Below, one piece after another: positions 7,535-18,901 of a DNA stretch of 64,000 nucleotides; position 1 is the first letter of the stretch, and every line of letters starts with the position of its first letter. Source of the stretch: Micromonospora sp. R77 (GTDB taxonomy: Bacteria > Actinomycetota > Actinomycetes > Mycobacteriales > Micromonosporaceae). A program made the translations under genes and the position numbers. Where the stretch lies: NCBI RefSeq assembly GCF_022747945.1, contig NZ_JALDST010000001.1, positions 4,836,001 through 4,900,000 on the forward strand, given 5' to 3'. Below the pieces are notes generated by a model that was not told where the DNA came from, searched no databases, and worked only from the letters and a program-made list of their open reading frames with translations.

Positions 7535-8737
7535 TTACCCCAGCAGCGAGCGGTAGAGGTCGACGGTGCGGGCGGCGATGGCGTCCCAGGAGAAGTGGTC
7601 GACGGCGCGGCGGCGCCCGGCCAGCCCGAACTCCCCGGTGCGCTTCGGGTCGGCCAGCAGTTCGTTGATCCGCCCCGCCAGGTCCGCCACGAAGCGCTCC
7701 GGGTCCAGCGGCCGGCCACTGCCGTCGGTCGCCTGCTCGATCGGCACCAGCAGGCCGGTCTCGCCGTCGGCCACCACCTCGGGGATGCCGCCGGTGGCGG
7801 TCGCCACCACCGCCGTCTCGCAGGCCATCGCCTCCAGGTTGACGATGCCCATCGGCTCGTAGACGGACGGGCAGACGAAGATCGTGGCGTGCGTGAGCAC
7901 CTGGATCACCTCGTGCTTGGGCAGCATCTCGGCCACCCAGACCACCCCGGAACGGTTGGCCCGCAGCTCGGCGACCAGGCCCTCCACCTCGGCGGCGATG
8001 TCCGGTGTGTCGGGGGCGCCGGCCAGCAGCACGAGCTGGGTGTCGGCGGGCAGCTCGCGGGCCGCCCGGAGCAGGTAGGGCAGGCCCTTCTGCCGGGTGA
8101 TCCGGCCGACGTACACCACGCTGGGGCGGGTCGGGTCGATGCCGAGCCGGTCGACCACGTCGGTGCCGGTGTCCGGGGCGTACTGCGCGGTGTCGATGCC
8201 GTTGTGGATCACCCGGACCCGGTCCGGGTCGACCGCCGGGTACGCGGCCAGCACGTCCCGCCGCATCCCCGCGCTGACCGCGATGATCGCGTCGGCGGCC
8301 TCGTAGGCGGTCTTCTCGCACCACGAGGAGAGCGCGTAGCCGCCGCCGAGCTGCTCGGCCTTCCACGGCCGCAGCGGCTCCAGGCTGTGCGCGCTCACCA
8401 CGTGCGGCACCCCGTGCAGCAGCTTCGCGGTGTGCCCGGCGAAGTTGGCGTACCAGGTGTGGCTGTGCACCAGGTCGGTGCCGGCGCAGCCGGCCGCCAT
8501 CTCCAGGTCGACGCCCATGGTGCGCAGCGCGGCGTTCGCGCCGGCCAGGCCGGCCGGCTCGGCGTACGCGGTGACGCCCGGCTCGCTGCGCGGCGCACCG
8601 AAGCAGTGCACCCGTACGTCGGCGAGTCGGCGCAGCTCACGGGCCAGGTACTCGACGTGCACCCCGGCGCCGCCGTACACCTCCGGCGGGTACTCCCGGG
8701 TGAGCAGATCGACGCGGAGCGGTGCGGAGTCGTTCAT
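7535..8737 (-). CDS. glgM: Glycogen synthase-type GT4: alpha-maltose-1-phosphate synthase (GlgM/GlgA)
   Basis: A 400-aa GT-B retaining glycosyltransferase. The N-terminal domain begins LTREYPPEVYGGAGVHVEYL. In the C-terminal domain GRITRQKG supplies Arg/Lys contacts and EPMGIVNLE gives the E-x7-E pair (about Glu294/Glu302). In mycobacteria the same gene pair (Rv1212c/Rv1213) makes maltose-1-phosphate from ADP-glucose and glucose-1-P for GlgE. The identical divergent arrangement with glgC here, and glgE in the window, favour that role over classical glycogen synthase. Start ATG 8737 has TAGGGT 7 nt upstream (leaderless); ATG 8746 is an alternative. Confidence 0.92.
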   Translation of the reverse strand: MNDSAPLRVDLLTREYPPEVYGGAGVHVEYLARELRRLADVRVHCFGAPRSEPGVTAYAEPAGLAGANAALRTMGVDLEMAAGCAGTDLVHSHTWYANFAGHTAKLLHGVPHVVSAHSLEPLRPWKAEQLGGGYALSSWCEKTAYEAADAIIAVSAGMRRDVLAAYPAVDPDRVRVIHNGIDTAQYAPDTGTDVVDRLGIDPTRPSVVYVGRITRQKGLPYLLRAARELPADTQLVLLAGAPDTPDIAAEVEGLVAELRANRSGVVWVAEMLPKHEVIQVLTHATIFVCPSVYEPMGIVNLEAMACETAVVATATGGIPEVVADGETGLLVPIEQATDGSGRPLDPERFVADLAGRINELLADPKRTGEFGLAGRRRAVDHFSWDAIAARTVDLYRSLLG

Positions 8738-8744
8738 CCACCGC

Positions 8745-8750
8745 ACCCTA
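8745..8750 (-). promoter_or_regulatory. -10 element of leaderless glgM
   Basis: TAGGGT on the minus strand, 7 nt before the ATG at 8737. Paired with the glgC element 46 bp away, it forms a compact divergent promoter. Confidence 0.55.
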
Positions 8751-8796
8751 GTGCAGAACTGTGCCCGTACGAGTGGTGAAGTGGCGGCGGGATGGA

Positions 8797-8802
8797 TAGC
8801 GT
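8797..8802 (+). promoter_or_regulatory. -10 element of leaderless glgC
   Basis: TAGCGT, 6 nt before ATG 8809; no Shine-Dalgarno sequence is present. Confidence 0.6.
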
Positions 8803-8808
8803 CGGGTC

Positions 8809-10041
8809 ATGGCTGCCAAGGTGCTCGCGATCGTCCTGGCCGGCGGGGAGGGCAAGCGCCTGATGCCCCTGACCACCGACCGGGCGAAACCGGCCGTCCC
8901 CTTCGGCGGGATGTACCGCATGGTCGACTTCGTCCTCTCCAACCTGGCGAACGCCGGCTTTCTCAAGATCGTCGTGCTGACCCAGTACAAGTCCCACTCG
9001 CTGGACCGGCACATCACCAAGACCTGGCGGATGTCGACCATGCTCGGCAACTACGTCACCCCGGTCCCGGCGCAGCAGCGGCGCGGCCCGTGGTGGTTCG
9101 CCGGCTCGGCCGACGCGATCTACCAGAGCTTCAACCTGATCAACGACGAGCAGCCGGACTACGTGATCGTCTTCGGCGCGGACCACATCTACCGGATGGA
9201 CCCCCGGCAGATGGTGGAGGACCACATCGCCTCCGGCGCCGGGGTGACCGTGGCCGGCATCCGCCAGCCGCTGTCGATGGCCGACCAGTTCGGCGTGATC
9301 GAGGTCGGCGACGACGGCAAGCGGATCCGGGCGTTCCGCGAGAAGCCCACCGACGCGGTCGGTCTCCCCGACGCCCCGGACCAGATCTACGCCTCGATGG
9401 GCAACTACGTCTTCAGCACCGGCGCGCTCTGCGAGGCCGTCGAGCGCGACGCCGAGGACAAGACCAGCAAGCACGACATGGGCGGCAGCATCATCCCCAT
9501 GCTGGTCGAGCGGGGCGAGGCCAACGTCTACGACTTCAAGGACAACGAGGTGCCCGGCAGCACCGACCGGGACCGCGGCTACTGGCGCGACGTGGGGACG
9601 CTGGACTCGTTCTACGACGCCCACATGGACCTGATCAACGTCCACCCGGTGTTCAACCTCTACAACTTCGACTGGCCGATCTACAGCATGCAGCCGCCGT
9701 TCCCGCCGGCGAAGTTCGTCCACCAGTGGGGGGAGCGGGTCGGCCGGGCGGTCGGCTCGATGGTCTCGCCCGGCGCGGTGATCTCCGGGTCGCTGGTGGA
9801 GAACTCGATCGTGTCGCCGAAGGTGAAGGTGCACTCCTGGGCGCACGTGGACGGCGCGGTGCTGATGGAAGGCGTCGAGATCGGCCGGCACGCGGTGGTC
9901 CGCCGGGCCATCCTCGACAAGAACGTCTACGTCCCGGAGGGCGCCGAGATCGGCGTCGACCTGGAGAAGGACCGGCAGCGCTACACCGTCTCCGACAACG
10001 GCATCGTCGTCATCGGCAAGGGCCAGCGCGTCGAGCCCTGA
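8809..10041 (+). CDS. glgC: Glucose-1-phosphate adenylyltransferase (ADP-glucose pyrophosphorylase)
   Basis: 410 aa. Makes ADP-glucose from ATP and glucose-1-phosphate, the donor for GlgM. The nucleotidyltransferase domain opens with [20 protein letters not shown] (about 10-29), followed by GTADAIYQ-like GSADAIYQ, the [10 protein letters not shown] metal-site region and EKPTDA. The last third is a left-handed beta-helix of hexapeptide-like repeats ([20 protein letters not shown]) as in the family, and total length is normal. Divergent from glgM, with pgm 43 bp downstream on the same strand, so glucose-6-P to ADP-glucose is encoded in one place. Allosteric control is expected from the family but not readable here. 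Confidence 0.97.
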   Translation: MAAKVLAIVLAGGEGKRLMPLTTDRAKPAVPFGGMYRMVDFVLSNLANAGFLKIVVLTQYKSHSLDRHITKTWRMSTMLGNYVTPVPAQQRRGPWWFAGSADAIYQSFNLINDEQPDYVIVFGADHIYRMDPRQMVEDHIASGAGVTVAGIRQPLSMADQFGVIEVGDDGKRIRAFREKPTDAVGLPDAPDQIYASMGNYVFSTGALCEAVERDAEDKTSKHDMGGSIIPMLVERGEANVYDFKDNEVPGSTDRDRGYWRDVGTLDSFYDAHMDLINVHPVFNLYNFDWPIYSMQPPFPPAKFVHQWGERVGRAVGSMVSPGAVISGSLVENSIVSPKVKVHSWAHVDGAVLMEGVEIGRHAVVRRAILDKNVYVPEGAEIGVDLEKDRQRYTVSDNGIVVIGKGQRVEP

Positions 10042-10084
10042 CCCGCCCGCACCGTACGCCCCGCAACCCGAGGAGGTTCCCGCA

Positions 10085-11728
<1,644 letters not shown>

Positions 11729-11746
11729 GCCACCCGTCCCAGCAAC

Positions 11747-11781
11747 CTCCCCCGGGGACGCCTCGTTGCTCCCCGGGGGAG
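11747..11781 (+). terminator. Hairpin after pgm
   Basis: Perfect 11-bp arms CTCCCCCGGGG / CCCCGGGGGAG with a 13-nt loop, 19 bp after the pgm stop. Confidence 0.7.
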
Positions 11782-11842
11782 CTGCCGTTCCCCGCGCGGG
11801 CGCGTACGCCGGCCGCGCCGGGCACGAGGAGGGGACCCTGCC

Positions 11843-12967
11843 ATGACCCGCGTGATGACGGTGGTCGGCACCCGGCCGGAGATCATCCGGCTGTCCCGGG
11901 TGATGGACCGGCTGGACCGTACGGTCGAGCACGTGCTCGTGCACACCGGGCAGAACTGGGACCCGTCCCTCTCCGACGTCTTCTTCACCGAGCTGCGGCT
12001 GCGCCAACCGGACCGGTTCCTCGGCGTGGACACCTCCTCGCTGGGCCGGGTGCTCGGTGGCGTCCTGGTCGGGGTGGAGGAGGCGATCACCGCCTACCGG
12101 CCGGACGCGCTGCTGGTGCTCGGCGACACCAACAGCTGCATCGCCGCCCTGATGGCCCGGCGGATGCGGGTGCCCGTCTACCACATGGAGGCGGGCAACC
12201 GCTGCTTCGACCTGAACGTGCCGGAGGAGACCAACCGCCGGCTGGTCGACCACGTCGCCGACTTCAACCTGGTCTACACCGAGCACGCCCGGCGCAACCT
12301 GCTCGCCGAAGGGCTGCACCCGCGGCGGATCCTGCACACCGGTTCCCCGATGCGGGAGGTGCTGGAGCACCACCGCGCCGACATCGCCCGCTCCACCGTC
12401 CTGGACCGGCTCGAACTCACCCCCGGCGGATACTTCGTGGTCAGTTCGCACCGGGAGGAGAACGTCGACCGCCCGGACCGGCTGCACCGCCTGCTCGACT
12501 GCCTCCGGGCGGTACGCGACGAGTGGCGACTGCCGCTGCTGGTCTCCACCCACCCGCGGACCCGCAAGGCCCTGGAGGGGCTGGCGGTGGACGACACCGC
12601 GCTGGAGGGGATCGCCTTCCACGAGCCGTTCGGGTTCCTCGACTACGTGCACCTGCAGACGCACGCCCGGTGCACCCTGTCGGACAGCGGCACGATCAGC
12701 GAGGAGGCGGCGATCCTCGGCTTCCCGGCGGTCACGCTGCGCGAGTCGATCGAACGCCCCGAGGCGCTCGACGCCGGCGGCATCATCATGACCGGCCTCG
12801 ACCCGCACGGCGTGGTCGAGGCGGTCCGGGTGGCCGTCGCGCAGGTCGACGCGGAGGGGGTGCCGTGCCCTGCCGACTACCGGGTGTCGGACACCTCCCG
12901 TCGGGTGGTGGACTTCATCCTCTCCACAGTCCGCCGGCACCACGGGTGGGCGGGCATCCGGGCCTGA
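11843..12967 (+). CDS. capG: UDP-sugar 2-epimerase of the CapG/FnlC type (UDP-N-acetyl-L-fucosamine synthesis)
   Basis: 374 aa, GT-B-like UDP-GlcNAc 2-epimerase superfamily. VVGTRPEIIRLSRV opens the protein; HMEAGNRCFDLNVPEETNR and SSHREENVD follow. The C-terminal motif SDSGTISEEAAILGFP, then RESIERPEALDAG, matches the CapG/FnlC subgroup, where WecB proper usually has TDSGG. In that pathway CapE, CapF and CapG convert UDP-GlcNAc to UDP-L-FucNAc. CapE and CapF homologues lie at 30.4-32.5 kb, so this gene is separated from its partners by 18 kb. GAGGAGGGG precedes the ATG. If the subgroup call is wrong it would be a WecB making UDP-ManNAc. Confidence 0.82.
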   Translation: MTRVMTVVGTRPEIIRLSRVMDRLDRTVEHVLVHTGQNWDPSLSDVFFTELRLRQPDRFLGVDTSSLGRVLGGVLVGVEEAITAYRPDALLVLGDTNSCIAALMARRMRVPVYHMEAGNRCFDLNVPEETNRRLVDHVADFNLVYTEHARRNLLAEGLHPRRILHTGSPMREVLEHHRADIARSTVLDRLELTPGGYFVVSSHREENVDRPDRLHRLLDCLRAVRDEWRLPLLVSTHPRTRKALEGLAVDDTALEGIAFHEPFGFLDYVHLQTHARCTLSDSGTISEEAAILGFPAVTLRESIERPEALDAGGIIMTGLDPHGVVEAVRVAVAQVDAEGVPCPADYRVSDTSRRVVDFILSTVRRHHGWAGIRA

Positions 12968-12973
12968 GCGACC

Positions 12974-13897
12974 TCATGGCCCACCCTCGCGGCGGTCGAA
13001 CTCCTCCCGCATCGGTGCGGGCAGCAGCTCCCGGAGCTGGTCCGGCAGCAGCGGCAGGTCCAGCAGGCTCAGCCGCAGCTGACTGCGCTCGCGGTGCCGC
13101 CGCGGGTCCAGGCGGACCACCAGGCCGGCGTCGCGCCGGTAACGGACCTCGATCGCGCCATCGTCGTCGATGTGCTTGATGACCTGCCCGTCGACCTCGA
13201 CGGCGGCCCTGGCCGAGCCCGGTCGCAGCTCCAACCGGAGCACCTCGTCGGGGGAGAGCACCACCGGCCGGGAGATGCCCGCCATCGGCGCCGACGGGGT
13301 GACCACCACCGCCTGGGCCGCCGGGGAGACCAGCGGCCCGCCGGCCGCGTAGCTGTACGCGGTCGAGCCGGTGGGGGTGCTGACGATCAGCGAGTCGCAG
13401 CGGTAGTAGCCGTAGCGCTGGCCGTCGATGACGAGGGTGGCCAGCACGAAGCCCTCGCCCGGGTGCCGGCCCAGCACGATGTCGTTGAACGCGGTCACGT
13501 CGTCGCCGCAGACCTCGCAGGTCAGGCAGCTGTGCGGCTCCAGCGTGACGCTGCCGGCGGCCAGCCGGTCCAGCGCGGCCGGCAGGTCCGCCGGCTGCAC
13601 CTCCACCAGGAAACCGAGCTGCCCCAGGTGCACCCCGAGCACCGGCGTCGGGTGGTCCACGGTCAGTCGGAGCGCGCCCAGCATCGTGCCGTCGCCGCCG
13701 ATGCTGATCAGGGCGTCGCACTCGCGGGCCAGGGCGGTGGCCGGCAGCGCCGCCACCTCCGGCGGCACCCGGTCCCGATCCTCGGCCCGGACGGCCAGCC
13801 CGACACCGTGCCGGCTGGTCCAGTCGACGACGGTCCGGACCACCTCGGCGACGTCCCGGGTGGGATGCAGCACCAGACCCCACCGCCAGCTGCGCAT
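12974..13897 (-). CDS. nadK: NAD kinase-type diacylglycerol-kinase-fold protein
   Basis: 307 aa; phosphorylates NAD to NADP. Diagnostic motifs are SIGGDGTML (67-73, catalytic Asp69), GQLGFL and TPTGSTAYSYAAGGPLVSP. The usual NE/D motif appears as FNDIVLGR. In actinobacteria the main NadK is near recN/ppnK; this isolated copy, tail to tail with capG (6-bp gap), may be a second paralogue. The Cys-containing insert HSCLTCEVCGDD (about 146-157) is unusual for NadK and could bind a metal; that is an inference from the Cys spacing only. Confidence 0.88.
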   Translation of the reverse strand: MRSWRWGLVLHPTRDVAEVVRTVVDWTSRHGVGLAVRAEDRDRVPPEVAALPATALARECDALISIGGDGTMLGALRLTVDHPTPVLGVHLGQLGFLVEVQPADLPAALDRLAAGSVTLEPHSCLTCEVCGDDVTAFNDIVLGRHPGEGFVLATLVIDGQRYGYYRCDSLIVSTPTGSTAYSYAAGGPLVSPAAQAVVVTPSAPMAGISRPVVLSPDEVLRLELRPGSARAAVEVDGQVIKHIDDDGAIEVRYRRDAGLVVRLDPRRHRERSQLRLSLLDLPLLPDQLRELLPAPMREEFDRREGGP

Positions 13898-13972
13898 GGC
13901 TACAGCTCACCACAACCCCTGGGGCCCGGCACCCGGACCGGGGGATCACCGGCCGGTCCGACGCCGGACCGG

Positions 13973-14017
13973 GTGCGGGCGGGCGCCCGGGGACCTCCCC
14001 GCAGCACCCGCCCGCAC
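13973..14017 (-). terminator. Hairpin after the M14 peptidase gene
   Basis: Perfect 11-bp arms GTGCGGGCGGG / CCCGCCCGCAC immediately downstream (minus strand) of the stop at 14023. A second, imperfect CACCCGG/CCGGGTG pair lies further on. Confidence 0.55.
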
Positions 14018-14022
14018 CGGCG

Positions 14023-17000
14023 TCACGGTCGGCTACGCGCGCCGGTCAGGTGGGCCAGCGACCGGGCGACCAGGTCGTCCCGGGCCGCCGGGGCCAGCCC
14101 CTCCAGGCCGAAGCCGAGGTACACCGAGTCGTCGGTGACCACCGCCGAACCCTCCTCGAACGCCTGCTGGCTGCGTGCCCAGTCGTTCGCCGCGGTGGCG
14201 GAACCGGCCGGCGGGCCGGCGACCGTCCAGCCACCCAGGTCAGGCGTCTCGAACGAGGTCTCCGCGAGCACCGCACCGTCGGCGAGCACCCGCGCGTCGT
14301 CGAGGAACACACCGAGGCCCTGGGTGCCCCAGTCCGACGCGTACGAGATGGAGACCTCGACCTTCTTGCCGGCGTACGCGGAGAGGTCGACGGCGAACTC
14401 CTGCCAGCCGTTGGAGGCGCCGGTGGCCGCGTTCCAGCTGCCGGTGCTGCCCGTGGCGGAGCAGTCCGCGCCCTGGTAGTGGCCGAGGAACGGGTGCAGC
14501 TGCGCCACCCAGCCGGACTGGCAGCTCTCCCCGGTCGACGTGCCGGTGTGCCCGTTCGCGTCCGGCAGCGTGGTCCACTGGTCGCTGCCCACCTCGTGCG
14601 CCTCGACGAACAGGAAGTCCCAGTCCTGCTCCACGTCGTACGAGGCGAAGAAGCGCAGCTGCGCGGCGCTGGCCGAGCTGAGGTCGACGGTCCGGGTCAG
14701 CCGCTTGTACGACTGGTCCGCCCGCCCGCTGTACAGGTACCAGTCGCCGGTCCGCGGGTCGAACGGCGCCGCCCCGGGCCGGGCCCAGTCCACCGTCGCC
14801 GAGCTGGCGAACTGCGGGAACTGCGCCGGCGGCAGGAAGCTCGACGTGGTCAGGAAGGACGCCGTGTGGTCCTGGTTGCCCGCCGATCCCGCCGCGTTGA
14901 GTCGGCCGTCGAACCCGGCGAACACCCCGTCCGACCCGCGCACCGGGTACGGGTTGCCGTCCGGGTCGGTGCCGCCGTCGCTGACGTAGTTGTACGCCCC
15001 CAGGTAGTACTGCTGGAAGTCGTTCAGCAGCGGCAGGCAGGCCACGTCGGCCGGGTCGGTGCACTCCGGCGGGGCGTCCGGCCGGTAGACGTAGCTGCCG
15101 TTGGCGCCCTGGGCGAAGAGCGCGTACTTGCCGCTCACCAGGACCTTGCCGCCCTCGTTGAGATAGTCACGGACGGCCAGTTCGGTGCCGAGCGCGGCCT
15201 CCGCGGTGGTCCCGCCGACCTGGCCGGGGGAGCGGAGGATGACGTCGTCCCCGGTCTCCCAGACCACCGCCCGGTAGTGCGACAGCACGCCGAGCGGGTG
15301 CGGCGCCTTCCGGCCCATCGCATCGAAGTCGTACACGTCGGCGTGGTGGCCGGCGGCCTCCACCGACGCGGCGATCCGGTCGGCGTACTTGGCGGTGGTG
15401 GCGTCCTGCGCCGGGCTGAGGCCGGTCACGTCCTCCACCGCGAGGACCAGCACGTCACCGCCGATGTCGGTGTGCACGCGGTAGGTGAAGTGCTCGCTGG
15501 CCACCGGTCCCGTGCGGGGCTTGACCCCGGTGAACCACACCTCCACCCGGTCGCCGGGCTTCGTGCCGGTCACCGTGCCGCGCAGCTCGGCGAAGTAGTC
15601 GTCGTTCCCGTCGCCGTACCGTTCGCCGCCGCGCCACTCGCGGACCTTGGCGGTCCTCGGCCGGCCACCGTTGACCACGTAGTGCATCCGGACGTCCCTG
15701 AGTGCCCGCCGGGCGATCGTGGCGACCTGCTGGGTCCGCCCGTACGAGGTGTCGAAGGCGTCCACCTGGAAGTCCGGCGTGCTCCGCCCGACCACCGACA
15801 CCGGGTCGTCCGGGTGGGCCGCCGACTTCGCCACGGCGAGCGCGAACGGCAGGTTCTTCGCCACCTCCGCCGAGATCAGCTTCTCGTCGTCGGGGAAGAT
15901 GAAGCCGCTGACGCAGTCCTCCGGGCGCCACTGGTCGTCCGGGTCGGAGGCGGCGGCGGTCTCGCAGGTGGACATCTCCGGGGTGAAGCCCAGGGTGCCG
16001 TACCGGGCCTGGGCGTGCGCGTCGGTGTCGCCGTTGGTCGTGTACAGCTCGGCGGAGATGTCCGGGTCGTAGCCGGGCACCGCCGGGTGGGCGTCGTCGC
16101 CGGCCATCGCCTGATAGATCACGTCGTCCGGCGTCCGGGTGCTGACCTGCCAGCCGACGCCGTAGAGCAGCAGCTGGGCGGCCGAGTGGTAGTTGACGAA
16201 GAACTCGAAGCCGACCCGCTTGAACAGGGCGTCGAGGGCCTTCGTCTCCGGCTCCGAGTCGGGACCGGTGCCCCGGTACGTCTCACTGGCCGGCTCCGGT
16301 GAGGAGCCCTCGTTGTCGTAGCCCCACTTGTAGGCGAAGTTGCGGTTCAGGTCGACGCCGTCGGTGCTGGTCAGCTGGCCGTCGCCGTCGTTGTCCCGCA
16401 GGTTCTTGCGCCACAACCGGTTGCCCGGGGTGAAGGTGTAGTCGTAGCCGTCCGGGTTGGCCACCGGCAGGAACCACAGCTCGGTGGTGTTCACCAGCCG
16501 GGTGATCCCCGGGTCGGTGCCGTAGTTGTCCAGCACGTGGTGCAGCAGCCGCCGGGTCATCTCCGGCGTGATCCACTCCCGGGCGTGCTGGGTGCTGGCG
16601 TACAGCACCGCGGGACGCCTGCCGTCCGGCACGGTCCGCGCGTTGCTGGTGACCTTCACCGCCAGGATCGGCTTGCCCTGCACCGTGCGGCCGATCGTCT
16701 CCACCTTGGCCAGCTTCGGGAAGCGGGCGGCGGTGGCGGTGAGCTCGTCCCGGATGCCGCCGGGCTCGCTGTACGAGCGGAACGCCTTCCAGCCGGCGGC
16801 GGCCTGTTCCCGTAAGGCCTGCGAGGCGTCCCTGCCGTGCACCTTCTTCACGGTGAGCTCGACGCCCTGGTCGGCGAGGCGGCGCGCCTCCCGCCGGCTG
16901 AGCACCGTCTCCACCGTCGTCGCACCGTCGGCCCGGGTGCCGCGACGGTCGTGGCTGAGGTCGACACCGGACGCCCGCAGCGTCTCCAGCTGCTCGGCGT

Positions 17001-17136
17001 TCACCGTGCCGACGTACACCTCCATGCCGTCGCGGCCGTCCGGTGCGGACGGTGGCCGCGCGCTCGCCGGTGCGGTCAGCGCCAGTGTGCCGACCAGAGT
17101 GACCACGCCGGCGATCGCCAGCCGTCTGCGCCTCAT
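14023..17136 (-). CDS. Secreted zinc carboxypeptidase, M14 family, with C-terminal accessory domains
   Basis: 1037 aa. Signal peptide (residues 1-26, RRRR then hydrophobic, ending ASA). A propeptide-like region runs to about 125. The M14 catalytic domain (130-440) has zinc ligands His184 and Glu187 in TQHAREWITPEM, His317 in NYHSAAQ, and catalytic Glu387 in GFTPEMSTCE. The following 600 residues hold a beta domain (residues ~465-560), a region resembling the immune-inhibitor-A-type accessory fold (VEAAGHHADVYDFDAMG onwards) and a jelly-roll-like segment with WNAATGASNGW and VEVSISYASDW. It is far longer than a simple carboxypeptidase (about 400 aa), as is usual for large secreted actinobacterial members. 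Monocistronic. Confidence 0.93.
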   Translation of the reverse strand: MRRRRLAIAGVVTLVGTLALTAPASARPPSAPDGRDGMEVYVGTVNAEQLETLRASGVDLSHDRRGTRADGATTVETVLSRREARRLADQGVELTVKKVHGRDASQALREQAAAGWKAFRSYSEPGGIRDELTATAARFPKLAKVETIGRTVQGKPILAVKVTSNARTVPDGRRPAVLYASTQHAREWITPEMTRRLLHHVLDNYGTDPGITRLVNTTELWFLPVANPDGYDYTFTPGNRLWRKNLRDNDGDGQLTSTDGVDLNRNFAYKWGYDNEGSSPEPASETYRGTGPDSEPETKALDALFKRVGFEFFVNYHSAAQLLLYGVGWQVSTRTPDDVIYQAMAGDDAHPAVPGYDPDISAELYTTNGDTDAHAQARYGTLGFTPEMSTCETAAASDPDDQWRPEDCVSGFIFPDDEKLISAEVAKNLPFALAVAKSAAHPDDPVSVVGRSTPDFQVDAFDTSYGRTQQVATIARRALRDVRMHYVVNGGRPRTAKVREWRGGERYGDGNDDYFAELRGTVTGTKPGDRVEVWFTGVKPRTGPVASEHFTYRVHTDIGGDVLVLAVEDVTGLSPAQDATTAKYADRIAASVEAAGHHADVYDFDAMGRKAPHPLGVLSHYRAVVWETGDDVILRSPGQVGGTTAEAALGTELAVRDYLNEGGKVLVSGKYALFAQGANGSYVYRPDAPPECTDPADVACLPLLNDFQQYYLGAYNYVSDGGTDPDGNPYPVRGSDGVFAGFDGRLNAAGSAGNQDHTASFLTTSSFLPPAQFPQFASSATVDWARPGAAPFDPRTGDWYLYSGRADQSYKRLTRTVDLSSASAAQLRFFASYDVEQDWDFLFVEAHEVGSDQWTTLPDANGHTGTSTGESCQSGWVAQLHPFLGHYQGADCSATGSTGSWNAATGASNGWQEFAVDLSAYAGKKVEVSISYASDWGTQGLGVFLDDARVLADGAVLAETSFETPDLGGWTVAGPPAGSATAANDWARSQQAFEEGSAVVTDDSVYLGFGLEGLAPAARDDLVARSLAHLTGARSRP

Positions 17137-17284
17137 CGAGCCCCCTTCGTGGAAGGACCTGTGAGCGCGAGCTTTCTTTGCGTGACGATCGATGTCAATG
17201 GCCGGCCGGCAGGTGGCCCGATCGGAGCGGGCCCGGGCGCTCCTTTTCAGTCACCTTGCCTGGTCTGCGTCGTTGGGAGAGCGG

Positions 17285-18889
17285 ATGCACGCCACCGCAG
17301 ACCCGGCCGCCGCCGGTGACCGGATGAGCCGTCGGACAGGCAGAGGGGCCATGGACGAATCGACGACCGGTGCCGTCCCGCCACGGCGGAGCGGCAGCTT
17401 CCGGGCCCGGCTCGTCGGCCTGGTCCCCAGCGCCTTCTATCGCCAGGTGTCCTACCTGACGGCCGCGACCGCGGCGTCCCAGGTGGTCTCCCTGGGTGCC
17501 ACCGTCCTGCTGGCCCGGTTGTACGCGCCGGTCGACTTCGGCCGGTTCTCCATCGCCGTGGCCGTCGCCACCATCCTCGCCACCGCGGCCACCCTGCGGC
17601 TGGAGATGGCGGTGCCGCTGGCCGAGGACGACCGGGAGGCGGCCACGGTGGCGCTCGCCGCGTTCCTGCTCGCCGTCCTGGCCGCCGTCGGCCTGGTGGC
17701 CGCACTGGCGGTGACGGTGCTGCTCACCGGCTCGGCCCGGGTCGGCCTGGGTGCGGGGCTCTCCATCTGGCTGGTGCCGCCGGCGGTCGCGGCGCTGGGG
17801 GCGCAGGCGGCGTTCCGGATGCTGCTGAGCCGGCAGCAGCGGTTCGGCGTGATCAGCCGGACCCGGTTCACCGCCTCGCTGGCGCAGAACGTGGTGCAGC
17901 TCGGCGCCGGCCGGGCCGGACTCGGTGGGGTCGGTCTGACCGTGGGCTTCGTGGTCGCCCAGGTGTGGAACACCGTGGCGATGTGGCGGAGCTGCGGCGT
18001 ACGGAGCGTCCGGCTGCGCGACTGCCGGGCGGCCGTGGCCAGGTGGCGACGCTTCGCCCTGCTGCTGCTCGGGCCGAGTCTGCTCAACACCGCCACGGTC
18101 AGCGCCGTCGCGCCCCTGGTCGCGGTCTGCTACGGCGTGGCCGTGTCCGGCCTGTTCACCTTCTCCACCAGGATCCTCACGCTGCCGGCGACGCTGGTCG
18201 GGCAGGCGGTCGCCACCGTCTTCTATCCGAAGATGGCCGAACAGGAACGGACCGGGGTGGACCTGGAGCCGGCGATCCGGCGGGCGGTCACCGGACTGGC
18301 CATGCTCGGTACGCCGTTCTTCGGGCTGGTCATGCTGCTCGGCCCGGATCTGTTCGCGGTGGTCTTCGGCGAGCAGTGGCGGGCGGCCGGGCTCATCAGC
18401 GCGGTGCTCGCCCCCTGGCTGGCCGTCTCCTTCGTGTCGTCGCCGCTGAGCACCCTGATGACCGTCAAGAAGCAACTGGGCCGGCTGCTGGTGCTGTCGG
18501 TGCTGGAGACCTCGCTGCGCTTCGCCGCCCTCTCCGTCGGGGTGCTGCGGCACCGACCGATGCTCGGCATCGCCGCGTACTCGGCCAGCGGGGTGCTGAT
18601 CTGCCTCTACTACGTGCGGTGGGCCCTGCGGGCGGCCGGTTCCCGGCTGCGGTCGTGGGCCTGGGCGAACCGGGGCTACCTGCTGGTCACCGGGGTCGGC
18701 TATCCGGCGCTGCTGCTGCTGCGCCAACCCCTGCCCCGTCCCTGGTACGTGGCCCTGACCCTCGCGTTGACCCTGCTCCTGCTCGGCTGGGCGGCGCGCT
18801 GGCTGTGGCGGGCGGGCCGGGGCGGCGACGGCGTGCCCTCGCCGGTGGCCCGCCGGGTCACGCCGGTGGCGGTCGGCGCGACCGAGTAG
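17285..18889 (+). CDS. wzx: Polysaccharide flippase (Wzx/MOP family)
   Basis: About 534 aa with 12-14 predicted membrane helices, e.g. VSYLTAATAASQVVSLGATV near the start and the TFSTRILTLPATLVGQAVAT region typical of the MOP polysaccharide-transport family. It should flip undecaprenyl-linked repeat units across the membrane. The start at 17285 is chosen for GGGAGAGCGG 0-5 nt upstream; in-frame ATGs at 17324 and 17351 are possible and remove only hydrophilic residues. First gene of the exopolysaccharide cluster, co-directional with the genes up to 26.2 kb. The 148 bp before it, back to the peptidase start, hold no other gene. Confidence 0.88.
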   Translation: MHATADPAAAGDRMSRRTGRGAMDESTTGAVPPRRSGSFRARLVGLVPSAFYRQVSYLTAATAASQVVSLGATVLLARLYAPVDFGRFSIAVAVATILATAATLRLEMAVPLAEDDREAATVALAAFLLAVLAAVGLVAALAVTVLLTGSARVGLGAGLSIWLVPPAVAALGAQAAFRMLLSRQQRFGVISRTRFTASLAQNVVQLGAGRAGLGGVGLTVGFVVAQVWNTVAMWRSCGVRSVRLRDCRAAVARWRRFALLLLGPSLLNTATVSAVAPLVAVCYGVAVSGLFTFSTRILTLPATLVGQAVATVFYPKMAEQERTGVDLEPAIRRAVTGLAMLGTPFFGLVMLLGPDLFAVVFGEQWRAAGLISAVLAPWLAVSFVSSPLSTLMTVKKQLGRLLVLSVLETSLRFAALSVGVLRHRPMLGIAAYSASGVLICLYYVRWALRAAGSRLRSWAWANRGYLLVTGVGYPALLLLRQPLPRPWYVALTLALTLLLLGWAARWLWRAGRGGDGVPSPVARRVTPVAVGATE

Positions 18890-18901
18890 TGGACGAACGA
18901 G

